DNA of 64,000 bases, from assembly GCA_964592275.1 (NCBI GenBank), contig CAZQDJ010000001.1, positions 1 to 64,000 of the forward strand. Reading direction: 5' to 3'. How positions within the stretch are numbered: position 1 is the stretch's first letter; each line of letters begins with the position of its first letter. The translations under genes and the position numbers were made by a program. Below the pieces are notes generated by a model that saw nothing but the letters and a program-made list of their open reading frames with translations, ran no database searches and had not been told where the DNA came from. Shown one piece after another: positions 51,582-58,583 of this stretch. This stretch comes from CANNBR01 sp964592275. Its GTDB lineage: Bacteria > Babelota > Babeliae > Babelales > CAIQNR01.

Positions 51582-52541
51582 TTACTGCGCTTTATAACGA
51601 ATACAAACAACCGTAATATCATCTCTACTCTTGCGAGTGCGCGCTTTTTCAGCCAACTGTTGCGCAATAGCCTTACAGTCCCTATTTTCCTTTATTCCAG
51701 CCATCACAAGATCATACGTCTCGTTATTAGTAAGCATATCCCAGTACCCATCAGAAGCGATAACAATAACGTCATTTTCTTCTAAAGTAATTTTTGTAAT
51801 TTCAGGTTCTGCATTCAAATCATAGAATTTATGCATATCAATATCGCCTAAAGAACGGCTTAATGCCAACATTGCCCCTGGTTTACCTTTATGATCAACT
51901 GTAGAAAAAGGAATACTTTGTCGCGATGGACGAATAACTATCAAACGCGAATCGCCGACATTAGCAACCGTTAACACACCATCTTGCAAGGTTCCCGCAA
52001 CTAACGTTGTCCCTGATTGTTGCGCATTTGCTAATTTTTTATATTTTTCTTGTAACTTTTTACATGCAGCTACCATGCCATATTTAATTTCTTTGTGTTT
52101 AAAAACTTCCAAAGGAAATTGTTCTACGGCATCCTGCGCAATAAGATCACCTTTATCTCCATGACCATCACACACTGCAAACATTATTTTGCCAAGCATT
52201 GTTCCTGCAAATACACGATCCTGACATGGATACGCGCGCCGATTATTGCCCCCACGAATATTTTCAATCATAAAAACACCATAGGTAACATCTTTATCAA
52301 TGCGCTCTTCGTGCAACGTATGTATTTTTTCTACTGGGGTATAAAGAGGTGCAATCTGCTGTTGTGAAATAAGAGCAGGTTGAGGAGTTGTATAATTGTG
52401 ATATTGCATCGCAGCAGCTTTAGAAACAACACGAGCTGAGAGAGCTCTATTTGTTGAGAAAGGTTTTGCCGTTTGAGCATAAGCCAAAAATTGAGAGGTC
52501 CAAAAGACAAAAATCAGTGCAATTTTTATAAAATTTTTCAT
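51582..52541 (-). CDS. Secreted PP2C-family protein phosphatase
   Basis: The 319-aa protein has a cleavable-looking signal peptide (KNFIKIALIFVFWTSQFLAYAQ) and a PP2C domain from about residue 75. Metal-binding motifs are CQDRVFAG, AVCDGHGDKGD, the SGTTLVAGTL strand, VANVGDSRLIVI, SRSLGD, VIASDGYWDML and KSRDDITVV. The stretch between VDH and LALSRSLGD is about 30 residues shorter than usual, so the flap region is reduced. PP2C enzymes normally act in the cytoplasm; an exported form in a host-associated cell could modify host or periplasmic proteins. The ATG at 52541 follows AAGG; the longer frame lacks this signal. Confidence 0.85.
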   Translation of the reverse strand: MKNFIKIALIFVFWTSQFLAYAQTAKPFSTNRALSARVVSKAAAMQYHNYTTPQPALISQQQIAPLYTPVEKIHTLHEERIDKDVTYGVFMIENIRGGNNRRAYPCQDRVFAGTMLGKIMFAVCDGHGDKGDLIAQDAVEQFPLEVFKHKEIKYGMVAACKKLQEKYKKLANAQQSGTTLVAGTLQDGVLTVANVGDSRLIVIRPSRQSIPFSTVDHKGKPGAMLALSRSLGDIDMHKFYDLNAEPEITKITLEENDVIVIASDGYWDMLTNNETYDLVMAGIKENRDCKAIAQQLAEKARTRKSRDDITVVCIRYKAQ

Positions 52542-52666
52542 AACAAATAACCTTAAAATAAAGAGTGCATCTACTCTCATAGTATCGATTATGAGCGCCT
52601 TTAGCAAAAGGTCCCTACATCAAATAGTCCCTTCTTCGCCTTTTTTGCAAAATTATATTTTTAGAA

Positions 52667-53161
52667 CAAGACGTAAGTATGCACTTCACGTGCAGGGCCA
52701 AACAGGTTGCTCACCCAACCTGTTTGGAAACAAGGGTGTAAACGTGCCGTTTAATCGCCAACGGATATGATCCGGAAGCGTTGCTCCCGCTTCCTGCTGC
52801 ATACGCCGTCGTCATACTCCGACGATATGCTCGATGATATCCTTATACGGATTATTATTTATGAATTCCAATGTCCCTTACTTTGTTTTTCGAAAATGAC
52901 TATGCATTCACAGCACGTGCGGCGAGGAACGCACGTCGATCTGCCCAATTCCGCATGGGAGGTGAAGGTGGAAAACCTTCTTGGAGAAAATCAAAAATTT
53001 CCGTATCAGATCCATCTTGTATGAGGGGTTGTCGTACGCAAGGATGCAAGCCCGAGTTATGGTCGTTAAGCGGTCAAGCCGCAGGTTTGCACCCTTGTTT
53101 CCAAACAGGTTGGGTGAGCAACCTGTTTGGTGCTGCCCGCAAAGGGCATACTTGCGTCTTG
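52667..53161. mobile_element. Hairpin-rich element with ~72-bp terminal inverted repeats (MITE-like)
   Basis: The left arm (52667-52738) and right arm (53091-53161) are reverse complements with scattered mismatches. Each arm contains a palindrome, CCAAACAGGTTG/CAACCTGTTTGG (52698-52727; 53101-53130), and a second small hairpin whose stem differs between arms by a compensatory change (TGCAC/GTGCA left, TGCCC/GGGCA right). The interior holds a chain of further hairpins, including CGGAT/ATCCG, GGAAGCG/CGCTTCC, TCGTC/GACGA, CGTGCG/CGCACG and GAAGGT/ACCTTC. No convincing gene is seen in 52542-53254. It is most like a non-autonomous mobile element or a structured RNA gene. Confidence 0.6.
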
Positions 53162-53254
53162 CGCAAAAAAATAAAGATTCTTGCGCAGATACCGCTTTTT
53201 TGATAGGAAATATAGCATATTTTAACGATCCTTTTAACGAAAAAAGAGCCTCAC

Positions 53255-53497
53255 ATGAAAACACAAAAATGTTTCTGTTTAGATCTTCTTAAATGTTCTT
53301 TTGCTCCTGAAGCTTGCAAATCGGACGCCAGCAAACACGAAGGATCTCATTCTAAGCATCATACCGCTGAACAAGATCATGGTGTTCATGGAAATCCAGC
53401 ATCTCAAACAATAGCAAAAGAGTGTCCACTAGGTACTCGGTGCAATTCCGGCAAACATGTTGGCTATACCGATATGTGCATAAAGAACAAAAAGTAA
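53255..53497 (+). CDS. Small Cys/His-rich protein
   Basis: The 80-aa product has CFCLDLLKCSFAPEAC at the start, a His-rich centre (HEGSHSKHHTAEQDHGVHG) and two more cysteines near the end (CPLGTRC and a later C). There is no signal peptide. I do not recognise a family; metal binding is plausible. The ribosome-binding site (AAAAGAG) is weak. It lies directly after the inverted-repeat element and 44 nt before priA. Confidence 0.5.
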   Translation: MKTQKCFCLDLLKCSFAPEACKSDASKHEGSHSKHHTAEQDHGVHGNPASQTIAKECPLGTRCNSGKHVGYTDMCIKNKK

Positions 53498-53541
53498 ATA
53501 CTTACACCTGACCCAAAATTATTTGTGATACACTGAAAGGT

Positions 53542-55488
53542 ATGTTTATAGATGTTAAGCTCCTTTCAGGTTTTTCAAAACCACTTACGTATCAAGTTCC
53601 TCAAGATTGGCACATTATCGTGCCAGGAATGCTTGTTAGGGTACCCTTGCGCGCAACACGAGTACCCGCTTTAGTACTACGAGTTTATAATGAAAAGCCA
53701 GACACCTTGTTTGCACTCAAAGAGGCCTGTTACGTCGAACCATTTCCTCAAGATGTTCATTATCTTTCTTACTTAAGGCAACTCGGTGCTCATCATCTCG
53801 TTGATGAAGTACATTTTATAAAACGAATGCAAAGTTTTTTGCACGAAAAAGAACGCTCTGAGCTGTTCTTTTTAGAAGAGTCAGCAGCTCCAAAAAAAAT
53901 AGTCACATTAACGGAAGATCAGCAAACCATTGTTGACACATTAAAACCAGCCATCTCCAATTCTCTTTACAGCCCTAATCTTATTCATGGAGTAACGGGA
54001 TCAGGAAAAACAGAAGTCTATAAAGCACTGATTATTCATGCTTTTGCTCTTAAAAAAACAACTATGCTGTTACTTCCTGAAGTATCCCTTGCAGTACAAT
54101 TTGAACGGATTCTAAAAGAACAACTTGCTTCTGATATCCCCGTGTTTGCTTTTCATTCAGCAGTAACACCCAAACAAAAAAAACTATTATGGCAACATCT
54201 TATGCAAAACCAGCCAGTACTTATTATTGGCGTACATCTTCCTGTATTAGCCCCATGCTCAAACTTAGGGCTCATTATTATTGATGAAGAACACGAAACT
54301 GGGTTTCAAGAAAAAAAACACCCAAAAATAAATACTAAGCATGCCGCTTTATTGCGAGCACAACAATACCAAATTCCTATCGTACTCGGTTCAGCAACTC
54401 CTTCTATTGCCTCACTTTACAATGTACAACACCGTGGATGGCGCTTGTTTTCACTCCAACACCGATTTGCAGGAAAGTTCCCCACAGTACAAGTAGTTTC
54501 ACTCACCGATAAAAAACAACGCAAAAATTTCTGGATCAGCAATCAACTTTATGATGCGATAAAAGATCGTCTCATACGGCGCGAACAAACAATCATCTTT
54601 TTAAACCGACGCGGTGTCTGCTTTTTTGTGCAATGCAAAGCATGCTCCTTTATTTTTTCCTGCACTTCATGTTCAGTAAGCCTTACGCTTCATGCCGATA
54701 ACACCCTGCGCTGCCATTATTGTGGGTATCAACACACACAACCCCCCTCTTGCACTAAATGCAGCGGCACTGAATTTCTCAAAAAAGGTATTGGTACTGA
54801 GCAAATTGTTACCATCTTACAAAAACTGTTTCCTTTTGCGCGCATTGGCAGAGCGGATCTTGATGCAACCACCAACAAGCTTTTATGGAAAAAAACGATT
54901 ACTGATTTTGAAAATAGAGAACTCGATATTCTAGTAGGCACGCAAACAATCACCAAGGGCTATCACTTTCCGCATGTTACCTTAGTCGGTGCAATCTGGG
55001 CAGACATCAACCTTAACTTCCCCTTTTACAATGCGCAAGAAACAACGCTACAGCAACTTATTCAGGTAGCAGGCAGAGCAGGAAGACAATCACATACGAG
55101 CACCGTCATCATTCAGACAATGACTGACCATCCACTCTTTAACCATTTGAATGAAGTGAATTATCTCGATTTTTATGAGCAAGAACTTGATCGTAGAAAA
55201 ATGCTCAGCTATCCCCCGCTCATCCGTTTTGCAGAGATTGAACTCAAACATAAAAATGAAGAGGTTGTTGACCAAGAGGCACAGCACTGCGCCGCTACTC
55301 TTATGCGCTTTGAAGGCATTACGGTTTTAGGGCCTGCGCAACCTCCTGTCGCCCGCATCAAAACAATAGTAAGTAGAAAAATGTATTTGAAAGCACACAG
55401 CTTTACTCTACTACAAAAAGCATTTAGTTCCCTTGATCAAAAAAAGTATAAGAGTACATTATTTTTCACTCCAGACCCACTGAGCTAA
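53542..55488 (+). CDS. priA: Primosomal replication-restart helicase PriA
   Basis: The 648-aa SF2 helicase reloads the replisome at stalled forks. The N-terminal 3'-DNA-binding domain (LTYQVPQDW) is followed by the helicase core with Walker A GVTGSGKTEVY, DEEH, and LGSATPSI. The zinc-binding region has four Cys pairs between about 375 and 415 (CKAC, CTSC, CHYC, CTKC), and GTQTITKGYHFP and QVAGRAGRQ follow. It is shorter than E. coli PriA (732 aa), mostly before the helicase core. The 3' end overlaps the convergent S41 gene by 23 nt. Confidence 0.95.
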   Translation: MFIDVKLLSGFSKPLTYQVPQDWHIIVPGMLVRVPLRATRVPALVLRVYNEKPDTLFALKEACYVEPFPQDVHYLSYLRQLGAHHLVDEVHFIKRMQSFLHEKERSELFFLEESAAPKKIVTLTEDQQTIVDTLKPAISNSLYSPNLIHGVTGSGKTEVYKALIIHAFALKKTTMLLLPEVSLAVQFERILKEQLASDIPVFAFHSAVTPKQKKLLWQHLMQNQPVLIIGVHLPVLAPCSNLGLIIIDEEHETGFQEKKHPKINTKHAALLRAQQYQIPIVLGSATPSIASLYNVQHRGWRLFSLQHRFAGKFPTVQVVSLTDKKQRKNFWISNQLYDAIKDRLIRREQTIIFLNRRGVCFFVQCKACSFIFSCTSCSVSLTLHADNTLRCHYCGYQHTQPPSCTKCSGTEFLKKGIGTEQIVTILQKLFPFARIGRADLDATTNKLLWKKTITDFENRELDILVGTQTITKGYHFPHVTLVGAIWADINLNFPFYNAQETTLQQLIQVAGRAGRQSHTSTVIIQTMTDHPLFNHLNEVNYLDFYEQELDRRKMLSYPPLIRFAEIELKHKNEEVVDQEAQHCAATLMRFEGITVLGPAQPPVARIKTIVSRKMYLKAHSFTLLQKAFSSLDQKKYKSTLFFTPDPLS

Positions 55489-56599
55489 AAATTATCCTCT
55501 TTAGCTCTTCATCATTATAAATGTCTTCCACATAAACTTGTGGAGTATGTGCCTGATTAGATTTTCTACTTCTATTACGAAACACCTTAATAGGGAAATG
55601 CAAAGTTGCTAATGAACTTGGCAAAACCACATCCCGACATTCTAGATAATTCGTATCAACATTGGTAGGAAGGCCAACTTGCAATACAGGCCCTAATACA
55701 AATAACTCATCAAGAAAGTCTAAACAAGCGCTAGCACAATAACTATCAGTAATAACAACTACCCGAGCATTCAAATGATTTTCAGAGATCGGCACTTCAG
55801 CAGTCTCCACTGAATTATTTAATGACCTATAAAAAGGGTTATCTACTATCAAATTTTTTTCCATTTCAGAAATGATAACTGAAAACTCAGTTACCACATC
55901 ACCTTTCCCAAATCGTTTTTCTAACGTTATGAGCAGCTCTTTTAAGTATCCTATGTTCCCTTGACTAGCACGCCATTCAACATATTGTTTAGCACGAAGT
56001 CTTTTAAAACAAGCGTTACAATACTGTTCCCCATACAAATTTTCTAAAATCTGTGTTCCATAATGAGAATTGCCGCCCTTGTTCCCACGTACGTCAAAGA
56101 TGATAAATTTATTATCTTTATATTTTGGCATTAAGCTTATTATATTTTTAAGAGCATCTTCTTCTTCAGTACTTTGAGGATAAAATGATGGAATCGTTAC
56201 CCATACCTGTTGTGGCCCAAGCTCTTTTACACTTGCTAATAACACCTCTCCTTTAGGAGCCTTAGAAAGATCATCAGAACCAAAAACTACAGGATCATAG
56301 ATAAGCCTTAGATGGTTATCTTTGAATCCATTCACAAAAAACTGTAAGCCATCCAAATAGCCAACAGAAGATGTTATCTGATCGGCTTTATGCAAAGCCT
56401 GTGCGTACCCACTAATAAGCCATGCTTTAAACTCAGGGTTTTGATCATCATAAAATCCTGGATGATTTTCTTTTAAAATTTCATAAATAGCTTTTAAATC
56501 TTTTTTATAAATCATTCGCCATGAGTTCATGTTATTTTGATACAAAAATAGGCCTATGGCGACTATTAATCCAAGAGCTATAAATAGTTTTTTCAGCAT
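55466..56599 (-). CDS. S41-family (C-terminal processing) peptidase-like protein, exported
   Basis: The 377-aa protein begins with a membrane/signal segment (LFIALGLIVAIGLFLYQ). The S41 core shows FIIFDVRGNKGGNS, then VVVITDSYCASACLDFLD with the serine nucleophile of the SxxSA-like motif. No PDZ domain is visible, in contrast to Prc/CtpA. The function could be periplasmic proteolysis; the catalytic lysine cannot be placed by eye. It is followed after 1 nt by the HEPN gene on the same strand. Confidence 0.75.
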   Translation of the reverse strand: MLKKLFIALGLIVAIGLFLYQNNMNSWRMIYKKDLKAIYEILKENHPGFYDDQNPEFKAWLISGYAQALHKADQITSSVGYLDGLQFFVNGFKDNHLRLIYDPVVFGSDDLSKAPKGEVLLASVKELGPQQVWVTIPSFYPQSTEEEDALKNIISLMPKYKDNKFIIFDVRGNKGGNSHYGTQILENLYGEQYCNACFKRLRAKQYVEWRASQGNIGYLKELLITLEKRFGKGDVVTEFSVIISEMEKNLIVDNPFYRSLNNSVETAEVPISENHLNARVVVITDSYCASACLDFLDELFVLGPVLQVGLPTNVDTNYLECRDVVLPSSLATLHFPIKVFRNRSRKSNQAHTPQVYVEDIYNDEELKRIIFSSVGLE

Positions 56600-56600
56600 T

Positions 56601-57074
56601 TTACTGAGTTATCCGTTTTTTAATGCGATCGAAAGTTGAAATGAGAACAGGTATTGATTTCTGAACTTGATTTAAAAAATCTGCTTGCAACTCTGCCTTG
56701 TTAGCATATTCATGTGAAAGATTATTTCTAAGATCACGCAAATCGCTCCATTGATAACTACTATCAATAATCTTCAATTTTTCTAGTAAATTAAGTCTAT
56801 CTAGAACAGCGACTACTGGTTGCTCTTTAATCGTATCTAAAAAATCCGGAAATATCTTGTCTGCCAGGGTATCCTGCACATGCGTAAATCGAAAAAGTAA
56901 AGCGTCACAACGATCCTGTTCATTAAATGTAATATTTTCCACTTTTTCGGCTGTGAAAGGGAATAGGTATTCTAAATTCCCCAGTAACCGCTTTATATTA
57001 GTTAGATGTATCTCAACTGCATCAAGATTCTCTTCCAACGATTGATTTCTTTTTTTTATTACACGTGCATTCAT
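56601..57074 (-). CDS. HEPN-like protein, partner of an MNT nucleotidyltransferase
   Basis: The 157-aa helical protein carries RDLRNNLSHEY near residue 112, an R-x4-6-H motif of HEPN RNases. It is otherwise diverged from the HI0074 type at 41773-42222, with a coiled N-terminus. The overlap with the upstream nucleotidyltransferase gene (ATGA) supports a toxin-antitoxin-like pair. The S41 gene follows directly; whether it belongs to the same unit is unclear. Confidence 0.72.
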   Translation of the reverse strand: MNARVIKKRNQSLEENLDAVEIHLTNIKRLLGNLEYLFPFTAEKVENITFNEQDRCDALLFRFTHVQDTLADKIFPDFLDTIKEQPVVAVLDRLNLLEKLKIIDSSYQWSDLRDLRNNLSHEYANKAELQADFLNQVQKSIPVLISTFDRIKKRITQ

Positions 57075-57388
57075 ACGAGCTTCACCCCTTCTTCTTTAGC
57101 AACTGAATAAATCAATTTATCTTCTGTATCTGATGCTAGGTGTAAAACAACGTCAATTTTTTGTTCTCCAATAGTAGCCCAAAGGTCACCCACAAACCTT
57201 CTTTTTTTCTGATAAGCACTCTCAAGCGACTCTGATGTTTCAATGTATAAATCGATATCACCACCTTTTTTTTCAAGCTCAACACGTGAACCAAAAATCC
57301 AAAGATGGTCATCTAGTCCAAAATTTTTCTTGAATGCAGCCTTTATTGCTTCAACATCATACTCACGCAACCGTATTTTAGGATGCAT
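57071..57388 (-). CDS. MNT-type nucleotidyltransferase, second HEPN/MNT pair
   Basis: The 105-aa protein keeps IFGSRVELEKKGGDIDLYIE, where the GS and the two acidic residues of DxD are those of minimal nucleotidyltransferases, and KIDVVLHL supplies the third. ATG 57388 is preferred over an upstream start at 57409 because the conserved region begins there, but the ribosome-binding site is weak. It overlaps the HEPN gene by ATGA. Confidence 0.8.
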   Translation of the reverse strand: MHPKIRLREYDVEAIKAAFKKNFGLDDHLWIFGSRVELEKKGGDIDLYIETSESLESAYQKKRRFVGDLWATIGEQKIDVVLHLASDTEDKLIYSVAKEEGVKLV

Positions 57389-57435
57389 TGCTTTATTCTT
57401 TTTTATCACTTTTTTACTCCTGCAAGCAATCCTGG

Positions 57436-57996
57436 CTAAAACATCGAGCTCGTTTTAAAAAAATGGCGTTTGTAATGCTTTAATTCATTAATCGATTCAT
57501 AAATATCATCAAGAGCACGATGACAGTTCTGTTTTTTAAAATTAATTTGTGGATCATTCGGGTACCAGCGTTTGATAAGTTCTTTAACAGAACTCACATC
57601 GATGGTTCGATAAAATAAAAAGTCGTACACTTTTGGCATGTAAAATTTGAGAAAAAATCGATCGAGCCATACTGAATTTCCACAAAGAGGTGATTTTTTT
57701 TCATAACAATGTTCTTTTAAAAATTCGAGCGTAATACGTTCTGCTTCCTGCATAGAAATTGTTGAGTTAAGCACTGATTGCATAAGCCCAGTTTTTGTAT
57801 GCATCCCTATGCACCATGGGTCCATTTTTTTAAGAATTACTTCTGGATGATTAATAACAATAGTCGGCCCTTCTGCAACAATATCCAAATCTTCCGTGGT
57901 AATAACCGTAGCAATTTCCAAAATGGTGTTACCAACAGGATCAAGTCCCGTCATTTCAAGATCTATCCACACAAAATGCTTAATATTGGCGCTCAC
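57436..57996 (-). CDS. orn: Oligoribonuclease
   Basis: This DEDDh 3'-5' exoribonuclease degrades di- to pentaribonucleotides, finishing RNA decay. Motifs are FVWIDLEMTGLD (Exo I), CGNSVWLDRFFL (Exo II), and HRALDDIYESI with the Exo III His and Asp. The 186-aa length is normal. The start is GTG at 57996, 7 nt after AAAGG. Confidence 0.94.
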   Translation of the reverse strand: MSANIKHFVWIDLEMTGLDPVGNTILEIATVITTEDLDIVAEGPTIVINHPEVILKKMDPWCIGMHTKTGLMQSVLNSTISMQEAERITLEFLKEHCYEKKSPLCGNSVWLDRFFLKFYMPKVYDFLFYRTIDVSSVKELIKRWYPNDPQINFKKQNCHRALDDIYESINELKHYKRHFFKTSSMF

Positions 57997-58025
57997 AAGT
58001 TACCTTTCTATATTTCTCAAGTTCA

Positions 58026-58397
58026 CTATTCTAGCTCTAATGGAAAAATGTCATCGTCTTCTTTATTGCTTTCTCTGTCTGACTCTGGACTTTCAATAGT
58101 TGCATCATCAAAATTTACAATTTTTTGTACATTCTCTTGTTCTTTCTTCTCTTTATCTTTCACAGCAGAAGGCTCATTTTTAAGATTATCTTGTTGTATT
58201 GAAGCAGAACGAAAACCCGCTATAAATAAAGATTTGCCCCCTGTTGTTTTGTCAGAAAGAGACAGTTGGCGACGCGGAACTTTAATAGAATAAGTGGTTG
58301 GAGCGGTTGAAGCTTTATCAACAAACGTATCTTTTTCAGACCCTCGCACAAAAAAAACTACTCCACACAAAAATATCATTTGTACCATGCTTTTCAT
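58026..58397 (-). CDS. Small exported acidic protein
   Basis: I do not recognise a family. The 123-aa product has a signal peptide (SMVQMIFLCGVVFFVRG) and a polar, low-complexity remainder rich in Ser, Lys, Glu and Asp, ending ESNKEDDDIFPLELE. It is probably disordered. The strong AAGGAG 7 nt before 58397 sets the start. Confidence 0.62.
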   Translation of the reverse strand: MKSMVQMIFLCGVVFFVRGSEKDTFVDKASTAPTTYSIKVPRRQLSLSDKTTGGKSLFIAGFRSASIQQDNLKNEPSAVKDKEKKEQENVQKIVNFDDATIESPESDRESNKEDDDIFPLELE

Positions 58398-58510
58398 AAC
58401 CAACTCCTTCAAACGTATTGATTTCTTTCTTTTTTTAAAAAATAACGGCAGAAAAGGAAAGTGTACCGTTTTTCGATTCTTTTAATAGTTCCATAAAATA
58501 CCATTTCTGC

Positions 58511-58538
58511 TTGACTAAACCACGCTTCTTTTTATCTT
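58511..58538 (+). promoter_or_regulatory. Candidate sigma-70 promoter of the ddl fusion gene
   Basis: TTGACT (58511-58516, five of six) and TATCTT (58533-58538, four of six) are separated by 16 nt, about 45 nt before the ATG at 58584. Confidence 0.45.
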
Positions 58539-58583
58539 TAGCATGTATACAAAAAAACTATTAGGTAAATAAAATAGGTAATC

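Noticed and set aside
52767..53292. Overlapping open frames (85-118 codons) on both strands of the hairpin-rich element
   Set aside because: None has a Shine-Dalgarno or recognisable domain, several run through the palindromic arms, and both strands are open to similar lengths. The inverted repeats explain the sequence better.
53530..56599. Suspected assembly error from the overlap of convergent priA and S41 3' ends
   Set aside because: The 23-nt convergent overlap leaves both C-termini normal; short convergent overlaps are common in compact genomes.
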